From Magnetococcales bacterium (GTDB taxonomy: Bacteria; Pseudomonadota; Magnetococcia; Magnetococcales; Magnetaquicoccaceae): a stretch of DNA of 64,000 nucleotides. The notes under the pieces were generated by a model. That model searched no databases. It was not told where the DNA came from and saw only the letters and a list, made by a program, of their open reading frames with translations. The translations under genes and the position numbers were made by a program. Shown here in pieces: positions 26,557 through 37,097 of this stretch (the stretch's first letter is position 1; the number at the start of each line of letters is the position of its first letter). The stretch lies in the NCBI GenBank assembly GCA_015231755.1, contig JADGAZ010000013.1, positions 29,206 to 93,205 of the forward strand, given 5' to 3'.

Positions 26557-28367
26557 GAACTGCTCCCGTACTTGGTGAAAAATCGATCCATCACCCGCTT
26601 GGCCACCGGAGCGGCTGCCGATCCCCCATGTCCCCCGTGTTCCACGATCACGGCCACAGCGATCCTGGGTCTGTCCAAAGGCGCGTAACAGACGAACAGG
26701 GCATGATCCTGCAATTTTTCGTTGGTGGATTTGATGATTTGACCGCTCTTTTCCCGTCGGTGGCGGGCCACCTGGGAGGTTCCGGTCTTGCCCGCCGCCC
26801 GGATTCCTCCTTCGAGCCGGGCCTTGGCCGCCGTTCCGGTGGGATCATGCACCACGGCTTCCAGACCCTGGCGCATCAACTCCAGATGATGCACGGAAAA
26901 ATTGTTACGGCTCATCACATCCGGCGCCTGACCGGGCTCCAGCCTGAGCAGGGAAGGCCGATACACCGTACCCCCATTGGCCACGGTCGCCATCATGGAG
27001 GCCAGTTGCAACGGCGTGGTCAACACGTACCCCTGGCCGATGCCGGTGATCAGGGTCTCCCCCGGATACCAGGAGGCCTTGAACATCTTGCGCTTCCAGG
27101 CCCGGGAGGGGATCAAGCCGGGCCGTTCCGCATCCAGGTCCACCCCGGTCACGCCACCCAATCCCATCTTGTGGGCCTGACGTTCGATGGCGTCGATGCC
27201 GAGACGCTCCGCCAGCTTGTAGAAAAACACATCGCACGACTGGGTGAGCGCCTGGATCAAATTCACGCTGCCGTGACCATGGCGCCGCCAGCAATAAAAA
27301 CGCTGCTCCTCCTTGAGCAGAAAGCCACCACAATGGACCTGTTCTCTGGGATCCAGTTTTCCGGTGCTCAAGCCCGCCAGGGCCACCACGATCTTGAAGG
27401 TGGAACCGGGGGGATATTGTCCCTGATGGGCCTTGTTGATCAATGGCCGATCGGGATCGGTACTCAAGGCCTGCCACTGGGCATGGGTGAAACCGCGAAT
27501 GAATTGATTGGGATCGTAACTGGGGGTGCTGACCATGGCCAGGATCTCGCCGGTATTGGGATCCATGGCCACCACCGAGCCGATCTCCTCCCCCATGGCC
27601 TCCTGGGCCTCTTTTTGCAGGTCGAAATCGATGGACAGATGCAGGTCCTCGCCGGACTCCGGGGGATTGCGGTGCAACTCCCGCACATGCCGCCCCACTG
27701 CGTTGACCTCCATTTCCAAAACGCCTTCGCGGCCCCGGAGCAACTCCTCGAAGTGCTGTTCCACCCCGCTTTTGCCCACCTGATCCCCGGAACGGAAAGT
27801 GATCCGGGAAAACCGTTTGCGATCCCCGTCGCTCGGCTCCCCGAGATATCCCAGAACATGACAGGCCAAGGAATCGAATGGATAATAACGGACCGACTGG
27901 CTTTGCAGATCCAGGCCGGGAAACTCGTGGATGCGCACCTCGATGCTGCTCACCTCTTCCCAGCTCAAGTGGGATTTGACGCGCAACGGGAGAAAGGAAC
28001 GTTGCCGGCGGGCCTGCTGCAACAGGTGTTTGACCTCCTCTTCCGACAGATCGATATGCCGGCCGAGACGCTTGAACAGCATGCGCAGGGGTCCGGCCAG
28101 TTCCGGCACCACCACCACCTCGAAGTCGGGACTGTTTTCCACCAACGCCCGGTTTTCGCGATCGAAGATCCGGCCCCGGGGGGCGAAGATGGGTTTGAGG
28201 CTGATGCGGTTGTCCTCGGCCAGGGTCCGGTATTCTCCGCCGCGCATCACCTGGAGATGGAACAGCCGGCCCCCCAGAACCATGAAACCCGCGCCGAGAC
28301 ACCCACCCACCAACAGCAACCGTCGCCGGGCATCCCCCCGGAACTGTTCCCGGTCATCGTCGAGCAT
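26553..28367 (-). CDS. mrdA: penicillin-binding protein 2, elongasome transpeptidase
   Basis: 604 residues, a class B PBP. A membrane anchor (LLLVGGCLGAGFMVLGG) is followed by the pedestal domain. The transpeptidase domain has the catalytic Ser in PPGSTFK (SxxK), SCDVFFYKLAERLG (the SxN-like motif, here SCD as in PBP2) and KTGTSQ (KTG). It cross-links glycan strands made by RodA. The gene overlaps mreD upstream and rodA downstream, so the products are probably made together. Confidence 0.96.
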   Translation of the reverse strand: MLDDDREQFRGDARRRLLLVGGCLGAGFMVLGGRLFHLQVMRGGEYRTLAEDNRISLKPIFAPRGRIFDRENRALVENSPDFEVVVVPELAGPLRMLFKRLGRHIDLSEEEVKHLLQQARRQRSFLPLRVKSHLSWEEVSSIEVRIHEFPGLDLQSQSVRYYPFDSLACHVLGYLGEPSDGDRKRFSRITFRSGDQVGKSGVEQHFEELLRGREGVLEMEVNAVGRHVRELHRNPPESGEDLHLSIDFDLQKEAQEAMGEEIGSVVAMDPNTGEILAMVSTPSYDPNQFIRGFTHAQWQALSTDPDRPLINKAHQGQYPPGSTFKIVVALAGLSTGKLDPREQVHCGGFLLKEEQRFYCWRRHGHGSVNLIQALTQSCDVFFYKLAERLGIDAIERQAHKMGLGGVTGVDLDAERPGLIPSRAWKRKMFKASWYPGETLITGIGQGYVLTTPLQLASMMATVANGGTVYRPSLLRLEPGQAPDVMSRNNFSVHHLELMRQGLEAVVHDPTGTAAKARLEGGIRAAGKTGTSQVARHRREKSGQIIKSTNEKLQDHALFVCYAPLDRPRIAVAVIVEHGGHGGSAAAPVAKRVMDRFFTKYGSSS

Positions 28368-28860
28368 GGGGTTCCTCCAACCAGGATTGATGGACCGTGA
28401 CCAGCAGATGAATCACCATGGGAGCGATCAACACGGTGGCCACGGGACGCCCCGTGAGCAAAGGCCAACGGGCAGCCGATCCCCATTTCATGGCGGCCAG
28501 GGCCAACTGGATCCCCTCCCCCAGATAGACAAAAAACAGCAGCACAAACAACAGATAGAAAAAGTCGATGGAGCGGATCAAACGACCGAACCGACCAATC
28601 AGCAGCACCAGGAGGATATTCGAGACCGCGTTCAATCCCAAAGGGGCTCCGGAGACCACATCCACCAGCAGACCGGAAAGCAAAGCCAGAATGGGACCGC
28701 AACGGTCGGGGCGGTAAAGGCGCCAATAGAAAAGACAAATCAGAACCAGATCCGGTCGGAACACCGACCAGGCGGCGAAAGGCAGGGCCATTTCCTGGAC
28801 CACGGCCGCCATGAAGATGGTCATGGCCGGTAGCCAAGGAATCAGCATGGAGACCATCAT
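28354..28860 (-). CDS. mreD: rod-shape-determining membrane protein MreD
   Basis: 168 residues with five or six membrane helices. RPDLVLICLFYWRLYRPDR and GLLVDVVSGAPLGLNAVSNI are the conserved MreD blocks. It links the MreB/MreC scaffold to the wall synthases. The 3' end overlaps mrdA by 14 bases, and the start lies 16 bases after mreC. Confidence 0.9.
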   Translation of the reverse strand: MMVSMLIPWLPAMTIFMAAVVQEMALPFAAWSVFRPDLVLICLFYWRLYRPDRCGPILALLSGLLVDVVSGAPLGLNAVSNILLVLLIGRFGRLIRSIDFFYLLFVLLFFVYLGEGIQLALAAMKWGSAARWPLLTGRPVATVLIAPMVIHLLVTVHQSWLEEPHARR

Positions 28861-28876
28861 GGCATCGTGGCGCGCC

Positions 28877-29737
28877 TCATGGGGTGGGAGCGGCGTCAGC
28901 GGGCCGGGTTGCCTGTGGCAGCATCAGATGGGCCTCTTCGATCCGGTCGAAATCGACCATGGGTTGCACCTTGGCCTCGCGGAACAGTCCTTCCCGACCC
29001 GGTTCCAGGGAGACCACCTTGCCGACGGCGAGTCCTTTGGGAAAGATGCCTCCGGTGCCCGACGTGACCACCAGATCGCCGATCACCACATCCGCGTCCT
29101 TGGGGAGGTATTCCAGGTTGAGCCGGGTGTTGTTCTGACCCGCGGAGACGGCCTTGACCCGGGAACGTTGAATCAACACCGGAACCCGGGAGTTGAGATC
29201 CAGCAGGGAGATCACCAGGGAGGCGGTGTCGGAGGCCCGCACCACCCGCCCCACCAACCCTTCGGGCACCGTCACCGGGGCATTGACGATCACCCCGTCC
29301 TGACGTCCGGCGTTGAGGATGTAGGAACGGGCGAAAGCGGAAGAGGAGTCCCCCACCACCCGTACCGCCAGAGCGCGGAAGGCGGGATCGGGACGCATTT
29401 GCAGCAGGGATTTGAGACGATGGTTTTCTTGTTCCAGCTCTTCCAGACGGATGCCCAGGGGACGCAGTCGTTCCACTTCCGCCTTGTACTGACGGTTTTC
29501 CCGATCCAGCCGGGACAGTTCGGACATGCGATCCTGGAACCGTTCGATGGTGGAGACCGGACGGGAGAGCAGGGATTGGACGCTTCCGGTGATTTGCAAA
29601 ATGGCTTCGCGTATGCCGTGCCGATCCCCCGAAACCGTGCCACCGGCCATGAGGAGCAGGAAAAAAGCGACCATCAGGGTTATGAAAACCGAGATGGCGT
29701 TCCGGTATTCTCTCAGGAGCACCAGGAAAGCGGACAT
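28877..29737 (-). CDS. mreC: rod-shape-determining protein MreC
   Basis: 286 residues. One N-terminal membrane helix (FITLMVAFFLLLMAG), a coiled coil (ENRQYKAEVERLRPLGIRLE), then the periplasmic beta-barrel domains with DGVIVNAPVTVPEGLVGRV and VTSGTGGIFPKGLAVGKV, both typical of MreC. It activates PBP2/RodA. It lies between mreB and mreD in the same orientation. Confidence 0.94.
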   Translation of the reverse strand: MSAFLVLLREYRNAISVFITLMVAFFLLLMAGGTVSGDRHGIREAILQITGSVQSLLSRPVSTIERFQDRMSELSRLDRENRQYKAEVERLRPLGIRLEELEQENHRLKSLLQMRPDPAFRALAVRVVGDSSSAFARSYILNAGRQDGVIVNAPVTVPEGLVGRVVRASDTASLVISLLDLNSRVPVLIQRSRVKAVSAGQNNTRLNLEYLPKDADVVIGDLVVTSGTGGIFPKGLAVGKVVSLEPGREGLFREAKVQPMVDFDRIEEAHLMLPQATRPADAAPTP

Positions 29738-29764
29738 GAAACAACCTTGAATGGGAAAGATGGG

Positions 29765-30808
<1,044 letters not shown>

Positions 30809-30980
30809 CTATGAAAAATTCTCATCTTCGCCGCATGGCGCGTCATCGACGCCACGATCATCCATTGACCAAGGCTCCCGACCGGTCACATCCTAACGGG
30901 CAAACCGGTGATTGTCACCCCATCCCCTTGGTCTTGCGGAGCCCGCCCACCCATTTTTTCTACCACTTCGGAAAGCAAAC

Positions 30981-33692
30981 ATGGCACCCATCCGAACCAT
31001 GACGCCCCAATTCAATAAAGAGGACATCCTGGACCTCGCGGCCCTGGATGAACAGATTCACGCCATCCACGATGGCGCGACACCTTTGACCGATGCCCAG
31101 CGCAGCGCCATTCTCCCGGTGTTGCGCACCGCCATGAGCGCCGGGCGGGAGCAATTGCAGCAGAATCATCTGGCCGGTGCAAGCGGACAGTTCATTGTCC
31201 AGGGACACACCCATCTGGCGGATGCCATCTTGCAACGGATCCACGCCCTGGTGGTCGCCGGACAAGAAAGCCATGAATCCTTTTGTCTCGCCGCCACCGG
31301 CGGTTACGGACGACGGGATCTGGCCCCCTACTCCGACATCGATCTGCTGTTCATCGTCCCCGACAACCATGGCGACCAACTCCCCCTCGTGGAACGGATG
31401 CTCTACGTGCTGTGGGATATCGGCATGGATGTGGGCCACGCGGTGCGAACCGTGGAGGAGTGTGTGCAACAGGCGCGCCAAGAATTACAGATTCTGACCT
31501 CGATGCTTGAGTCCAGATTTCTTGCCGGGAATCATACACTTTTCTCCCACTATCGCACCACCTTGTTCGAGCATGCCCTGCTTAACGATCCGTTGAGTTT
31601 CCTGCGCGCCAAGCTTTTGGAGCAGAGCAAGCGTCATGAACGGTTCGGGGCGTCGCTTTACTATCTCGAACCCAACATCAAGGAAAATCCGGGGGGATTG
31701 CGGGATCTGCACACCTTTGCCTGGATTTCCAAATATCGCTATCAGGTACCCCGCATTCAGGATCTGATCCCCATGGGGATCATCACCCAGGAGGAGTTCA
31801 ACAACTTCAAAAGTTGTCGAGCTTTCCTGCGTCGGGTGCGCAACGCCCTCCACTATCGGGCCGGTCGCCGGGACGACCGCTTGACCTTCGCCCATCAGGT
31901 GACCATCGCCAAGGAGTTCGGCTATCAGGATCTGCCCGGCATGCTGGCCGTGGAACAGTTCATGCGCCGCTATTACCGGGTGGCGCGACGGGTGGGTCAT
32001 CTCTCCTGGATCTTTTTGCGCAAATATCAAGACGAACACCGGGAGGTGCTGGTCTGGGATCGACGTCATCTGGAGGATACCTTCGAGGTGGCCGGCGGCA
32101 AGATCACCGTCACCTCCCCAGATACCTTCGCCCAAAAACCGATCCGCATCATGCGCATGTTTGAAGTGGCGCAGCGCAATCTGCTGTCGATCCATCCCGA
32201 CACCATGCGCCTGATCACCCGCAATCTCCATCTGATCAACCGGGAGTTCCGCGCCGATCCCCGCATCACCGCCGTTTTTCTCCAACTGCTCAACGGCAAA
32301 CGGGCCGTGGCCTGGGTGCTGCGACGCATGAACGACGCCGGCGTTCTGGGGCGCTACATCCCGGAGTTCGGACGCATCATCGGTCAGACCCAGCATGACA
32401 TGTATCACGTCTTCACCGTGGATGAACACACCATTCTGGCGGTGGAGTCGTTGCGGCACATCGGTTCGGGCAAGTTCTCCCAGGAACTGCCAATCGCGAC
32501 CCAGTTGATGCAAAAACTCAACAATCCGGCTGTGTTGTATCTGGCGGTGCTGTTTCACGACATTGCCAAGGGATTGGGTTCGGGCCATCAGATTCGCGGC
32601 GCGGTGATCGCCCGCAAAATCTGCGAACGGATGGCGTTGCCCTCCAACGACGTGGAGATGATCGCCTGGTTGGTGGAAAATCATCTCATTTTCTCCCGCA
32701 CCGCCTTCCGCCGCGACATCAACGATCCGGAAACCCTGGCCTCCTTCGCCAAACAGATCGGCACCGTCCGCAAATTGAACATGCTGGTGCTGTTGACCGT
32801 GGCCGATATCCGCGCCGTGGGTCCGGGGGTGTGGAACCAGTGGAAAGGCAATCTGCTGCGCCAACTCTACGAACGCAGCCTCGACACCCTGGACAAAGGC
32901 ATCATCTTCACCCCCGAAGAGATCGCCCTGCGGGCCGCCACCCTCAAGGAGGCCACATTCAACCTGCTGTCCAACGAACACGACCCCGAACAGGTCCGTC
33001 GCCATCTGGACCGCTTCTATCCGGACTATTTCACCCACTACGATCCGGAAATGCTGGCGGAACACTTCGTGGCCCTGCAATCCGTGGAGGATCACCCCCT
33101 GGTGATCGTCTTCAAGCAGGTGCCGAAGATCAACGCCACCCGCATGCTGGTCTACACTCCGGATCACCCCGGACTGATGGCCCGCATCTCGGGGAGTCTG
33201 GCCGCCGCGGGCGCCAACATTCTGTCGGCGGACATCACCACCACCAAAGACGGCATGGCCCTGGACACCTTCATCATCCAGACCCAAAACGGCGAGCCCA
33301 TCGAAACCGCCGAGCGTCAGGAGCGCATCGAAACCACCCTGACCCAGGTGCTGGAAGGCAAACTCCGACCCAGCATTCTCCTGGCCAATCCGCCTCCGAG
33401 CCGTTTGCGTCGCCAGCCGTTTGAAATCTCCTTCTCCCTGGAGGTGGACGACTCTCTGGACACCTTCACGGTCATCGAGATCACCTCCCTCGACCGGCCA
33501 GGACTGCTGTTCGCCATCACCTGGGTGTTACAGAATCAGGGGGTTCAAATCCGGGCCGCCAAAATCGCCACCTACGGCGAACGGGTGGTGGATGTCTTTT
33601 ATCTGCGGGACATGTTCGGCCTGAAACTCGATCCCCGCAAGCTCAACATGGTCTCCAAGCTGTTGCAACAGGCGGTGGACAAGCTGGAATGA
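30981..33692 (+). CDS. glnD: bifunctional PII uridylyltransferase / uridylyl-removing enzyme GlnD
   Basis: 903 residues. GlnD senses glutamine and uridylylates or de-uridylylates PII proteins. Domains in order are the nucleotidyltransferase with LAATGGYGRRDLAPYSDID (metal-binding SDID), a GlnD linker domain, the HD hydrolase with LAVLFHDIAKGLGSGH, and two ACT glutamine-sensing domains (YTPDHPGLMARISGSLA and TSLDRPGLLFAITWVLQ). I chose ATG 30981, preceded by GGAAAGC. Earlier in-frame codons have no ribosome site. It runs divergently from mreB. Confidence 0.95.
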   Translation: MAPIRTMTPQFNKEDILDLAALDEQIHAIHDGATPLTDAQRSAILPVLRTAMSAGREQLQQNHLAGASGQFIVQGHTHLADAILQRIHALVVAGQESHESFCLAATGGYGRRDLAPYSDIDLLFIVPDNHGDQLPLVERMLYVLWDIGMDVGHAVRTVEECVQQARQELQILTSMLESRFLAGNHTLFSHYRTTLFEHALLNDPLSFLRAKLLEQSKRHERFGASLYYLEPNIKENPGGLRDLHTFAWISKYRYQVPRIQDLIPMGIITQEEFNNFKSCRAFLRRVRNALHYRAGRRDDRLTFAHQVTIAKEFGYQDLPGMLAVEQFMRRYYRVARRVGHLSWIFLRKYQDEHREVLVWDRRHLEDTFEVAGGKITVTSPDTFAQKPIRIMRMFEVAQRNLLSIHPDTMRLITRNLHLINREFRADPRITAVFLQLLNGKRAVAWVLRRMNDAGVLGRYIPEFGRIIGQTQHDMYHVFTVDEHTILAVESLRHIGSGKFSQELPIATQLMQKLNNPAVLYLAVLFHDIAKGLGSGHQIRGAVIARKICERMALPSNDVEMIAWLVENHLIFSRTAFRRDINDPETLASFAKQIGTVRKLNMLVLLTVADIRAVGPGVWNQWKGNLLRQLYERSLDTLDKGIIFTPEEIALRAATLKEATFNLLSNEHDPEQVRRHLDRFYPDYFTHYDPEMLAEHFVALQSVEDHPLVIVFKQVPKINATRMLVYTPDHPGLMARISGSLAAAGANILSADITTTKDGMALDTFIIQTQNGEPIETAERQERIETTLTQVLEGKLRPSILLANPPPSRLRRQPFEISFSLEVDDSLDTFTVIEITSLDRPGLLFAITWVLQNQGVQIRAAKIATYGERVVDVFYLRDMFGLKLDPRKLNMVSKLLQQAVDKLE

Positions 33693-33769
33693 ACAGACTT
33701 GGCGTCCCAACGACGCCCCTTTGAACCCATGTGATCCCCAGGCAACTTACGACTTCGGTGGAGCCGAAT

Positions 33770-34597
33770 ATGTTTCTCAAGTTCTGGATCAAAACTTTCA
33801 TCACGCGTTTCTCGCCCCTGGACACAGCCCAGATGCGCGCATGGCGTCAGCTCAAGGATCCCAACTACAACCACGAACGGGACAAACATCCCGTGCGCAA
33901 CAAACACCACGGCAAGGGGGGCTGGAAGAGCCATGAGGAATCCGGCATCCTTTACCGGGATTATGCGGATTACGAGGAGTACCTGAACCACCAGAAGGCC
34001 AAATGGAGCGAAATGCTCACCATCAAGGGCGGCCTGGGACAAAAAGAGCTGTATGACTATCGCCTGCGGTTTTTCAGACGCTTTCGTCTGCTGCCTGGTC
34101 TGCTCAAACCGGATGCCCGAATCCTGTGCATGGGCGCCCGTCAGGGCACCGAGGTGGAAGTGCTGCGGGATATCGGTTTCCCGAACGCCCAAGGCATCGA
34201 CTTGAACCCCGGTCCGGAAAATTCTTTTGTCAAGAAGGGGGACTTCATGCATCTGGAAGAGGAGGACCGCAGCCTGGACATGGTTTATTCCAACTGCGTG
34301 GACCACGCCTTCGACCTGGACGCCTTTTTCCGAGAACATGCCCGGGCCCTCAAAGAGGACGGCTTCGCCATCTACGATCTCTCCCTGGGAGAGGGACAGA
34401 CCTCCACCGGTGGTCCATTCGAGGCGGTGAACTGGGGACGGGATGAACTGGTGTTACAGATGCTCTTGAAACATTTCCGTTCCGTGTTCAAGGTGGAACG
34501 GGAACCGGGATGGATGTGGATGGTGCTTCACGGCACCCACCATGAGGCGCAAATGACGACAAAAAATACAGAACAGGCCCAATCGTGCAACAAATAG
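33770..34597 (+). CDS. SAM-dependent methyltransferase-like protein
   Basis: 275 residues. A hydrophilic N-terminal third is followed by a methyltransferase-11-like fold: ARILCMGARQGTEVEVLRD (SAM loop, with GARQG in place of GCGxG), AQGIDLNPGP (acidic ribose ligand) and SLDMVYSNCVDHAFDLD. The ending WMWMVLHG is the last strand. The target is unknown. ATG 33770 has a GGTGGAG site at ideal spacing. A short hairpin (GGCGTC / GACGCC) lies between it and glnD near 33702-33719, so it may be partly separate from glnD. Confidence 0.72.
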   Translation: MFLKFWIKTFITRFSPLDTAQMRAWRQLKDPNYNHERDKHPVRNKHHGKGGWKSHEESGILYRDYADYEEYLNHQKAKWSEMLTIKGGLGQKELYDYRLRFFRRFRLLPGLLKPDARILCMGARQGTEVEVLRDIGFPNAQGIDLNPGPENSFVKKGDFMHLEEEDRSLDMVYSNCVDHAFDLDAFFREHARALKEDGFAIYDLSLGEGQTSTGGPFEAVNWGRDELVLQMLLKHFRSVFKVEREPGWMWMVLHGTHHEAQMTTKNTEQAQSCNK

Positions 34598-34598
34598 A

Positions 34599-34627
34599 TT
34601 GCAATTATTGAAAAAATAGAAAATACT
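34599..34627 (+). promoter_or_regulatory. possible sigma-70 promoter of the second hybrid kinase
   Basis: TTGCAA (34599-34604), a 17-base spacer and AATACT (34622-34627) in an A/T-rich stretch. The same TTGCAA-N17 spacing appears before the third kinase (44164) and the cyclic-nucleotide-binding gene (53848). Confidence 0.35.
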
Positions 34628-34647
34628 AAATCCGTTTGGTCCAAACA

Positions 34648-34678
34648 CCTCACGGCTGACCCTTCGTCAGCCGTGAGG
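34648..34678 (+). promoter_or_regulatory. strong leader hairpin before the second hybrid kinase
   Basis: CCTCACGGCTGA (34648-34659) and TCAGCCGTGAGG (34667-34678) form a perfect 12-bp stem with a 7-base loop. There is no T run after it. It could end the upstream methyltransferase message or act as a leader structure of the kinase mRNA. Confidence 0.6.
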
Positions 34679-34727
34679 GATGATCACCCTGCCGATGTCC
34701 GTTGACACTCCTCGGGATAAGTCACTC

Positions 34728-37079
34728 ATGCGTACCACGTTCACGCCACAACGCCCCAAAATCCTGCTGGCGACCGACACCCCATCCAACCAAAACATCC
34801 TGCGGGTGATGCTGGCGCCTTTGAACGTGGACATTCTTGAAGGGGATTCCATCAGTCAGGCGGAATCCTTGTTGTCCGAGCATCATTTCGCACTGGTGCT
34901 CCTGGACATGCAGACCCCCGGCCACGATGGTGTCACGCTGGTTCACCGTCTGAGAGAAAACGAATTTCACCGTTCCACCCCGATTCTGCTGCTGACCGAC
35001 ACCTGCCGGGACCGTTCCCGACTGCGGATGAAACAGCACTCCGGGATCGTCGAATGCCTCGAAAAACCGGTGGATCCCGAAATCCTCTCCTCCCGGGTAC
35101 AACTTTTTATCGAACTGCATCAAACCCGGGCGGAACGGGATCATCTGCGCAAGGCGTCGGGATACCAGCAAGAACGCCTGAAACTGGCCATGGAAGGCAC
35201 CAGCGACGGATTGTGGGACTGGGATCTTCAGACCCATTCGGTCTATTTCAGCCCCCGGTGGGAGACCATGCTGGGTTACGCGCCCGGAGAGATCATTCCC
35301 CACATGGAGTCCCGCCTGCGGCTGATCCACCCGGATGACCGCAGCCTCGCCCAAAAGAATCTGCAACGCCATCTGAATGGGGAAACACGGGTCTATCAAA
35401 GCAAACACCGGTTGCGTTCCCGTTCCGGGGAGTGGATGTGGATTCTGGAACGGGCCCGAATCGTGGCGCGCAACACCGAGGGCAAACCCTTGCGTGTGGT
35501 GGGCACCCAGACCGACATCACCGAAATCAAACGACTGCGGGAAGAGCTGGATCAATTTTTCGCCCTGACCCCGGATCTGTTGTGCATCGCGAGTGTGGAT
35601 GGTTTTTTCCTGCGGCTCAATGCCACCTGGGAGCACACCCTGGGATACTCGGTGGATGAACTCATGTCTCGACCCTACATCGACTTCGTGCATCCGGATG
35701 ACAAGGCCGCCACTGGGGGTGCGGCGCAAATTCTGGTCAACCACAAACCGATCTACAATTTCACCAACCGCTATCGCCATCGGGATGGGGGATATCGCTG
35801 GTTGGAATGGCGATCCCGTCCCATGGGCAAGATCATCTACGCGGTGGCCCGGGACATCACCAGCCACAAACACACCGAAGAGACCCTGCGCACCCAACGG
35901 GAGGCGTTGATTCAGGCCAAAATGGAGGCGGAAACCGCCAGCCGGGCCAAAAGTGAATTTCTGGCCACCATCAGCCACGAGATCCGCACCCCCATGAACG
36001 TGATGCTGGGCATGGCGGAAATGTTGATGGAAACCGATCTTTCGATCCAGCAGCTCCAGTATGCCCAGACCGCGCATCATTCGGGCAAGGCGCTGCTGGG
36101 GGTGATCAACGATGTGCTGGACTTCTCCCAGATCGAAGCGGGACGCCTCACCTTGAACAACATACCGTTCTCCCCCCGGCAACTGCTGGAAGAGACCGTC
36201 CGGCTGCTGCGCCAACTCACCGAGGAAAAAGGACTCACCCTGCATGAACGCATCTCCGCTGCGATCCCGGAGGTGGTGCAGGGAGATCCGGAACGGTTGC
36301 GTCAGATTCTGACCAATCTGCTGGGCAACGCCATCAAGTTTACCAGTCAGGGGGGGATCGAGGTGAGCCTGACCATGTCCCCCGACTCCCTGGACAAGGC
36401 GCTGTTCATGGTTTCCGATTCGGGTATCGGCATCTCCCAGGAACAGATGGATCACATTTTCGAGCAGTTCACCCAGGCGGATGGGGGCATCACACGCCGC
36501 TACGGGGGTACCGGTCTTGGACTGTCCATCTCCCGGCGTCTGGTGGAAATGATGGGAGGACGCCTCTGGGTGGAAAGCCGGCTGGGGGTGGGCAGCACCT
36601 TCTGTTTCACCCTGCCGACGCGTCAGGCCCGATCCCCGATCAATCCGGATCAGCTGGAACCCTCCCCTGCTCCTGAGCAGACGGAATCACCGGACCTGCG
36701 GATTCTGCTGGCGGAGGATGTGGAGGAGAACCGGATTCTCTTCGAGGCCTATCTGATGAACAACGCCTGTCAACTGGTCATGGTGGAGGATGGGCTGGAG
36801 GCGGTGGAGCAATTCAAAAACGCGACCTTCGATGTGGTGATCATGGATGTCCAGATGCCCCGGATGGACGGATACACCGCCATTCAGCACATTCGCCAAT
36901 GGGAACGGGAACAGGCCCTGCCCACCACCCCCATCATCGTCCTGACCGCCCATGCCATGGGAAAAGAAAACGAACAGTGCCGCCAAGCCGGAGCATCCCT
37001 GTATCTTTCCAAGCCCATCGGCAAAAAGGGGTTGCTGGATGCGCTGCAACAGGTCATCGCAACACCCCGCTCCAGATGA
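34728..37079 (+). CDS. hybrid sensor histidine kinase (receiver-PAS-PAS-kinase-receiver)
   Basis: About 783 residues, cytoplasmic, with no membrane helices. Domains are an N-terminal receiver (ALVLLDMQTPGHDG), two PAS domains (SDGLWDWDLQTHSVYFSPRW; LTPDLLCIASVDGFFLRLN), HisKA with His in [11 protein letters not shown] near residue 415, HATPase_c (DSGIGISQEQ, GGTGLGLSISRR) and a C-terminal receiver (DVVIMDVQMPRMDG) ending KPIGKKGLLDALQQV. The frame is open from 34680, but ATG 34728 has the only plausible ribosome site (GGGATAAG). Its C-terminal half is very similar to the kinase at 44348, so they are paralogs. Confidence 0.88.
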   Translation: MRTTFTPQRPKILLATDTPSNQNILRVMLAPLNVDILEGDSISQAESLLSEHHFALVLLDMQTPGHDGVTLVHRLRENEFHRSTPILLLTDTCRDRSRLRMKQHSGIVECLEKPVDPEILSSRVQLFIELHQTRAERDHLRKASGYQQERLKLAMEGTSDGLWDWDLQTHSVYFSPRWETMLGYAPGEIIPHMESRLRLIHPDDRSLAQKNLQRHLNGETRVYQSKHRLRSRSGEWMWILERARIVARNTEGKPLRVVGTQTDITEIKRLREELDQFFALTPDLLCIASVDGFFLRLNATWEHTLGYSVDELMSRPYIDFVHPDDKAATGGAAQILVNHKPIYNFTNRYRHRDGGYRWLEWRSRPMGKIIYAVARDITSHKHTEETLRTQREALIQAKMEAETASRAKSEFLATISHEIRTPMNVMLGMAEMLMETDLSIQQLQYAQTAHHSGKALLGVINDVLDFSQIEAGRLTLNNIPFSPRQLLEETVRLLRQLTEEKGLTLHERISAAIPEVVQGDPERLRQILTNLLGNAIKFTSQGGIEVSLTMSPDSLDKALFMVSDSGIGISQEQMDHIFEQFTQADGGITRRYGGTGLGLSISRRLVEMMGGRLWVESRLGVGSTFCFTLPTRQARSPINPDQLEPSPAPEQTESPDLRILLAEDVEENRILFEAYLMNNACQLVMVEDGLEAVEQFKNATFDVVIMDVQMPRMDGYTAIQHIRQWEREQALPTTPIIVLTAHAMGKENEQCRQAGASLYLSKPIGKKGLLDALQQVIATPRSR

Positions 37080-37097
37080 AACCATGAAACCCGCGCT

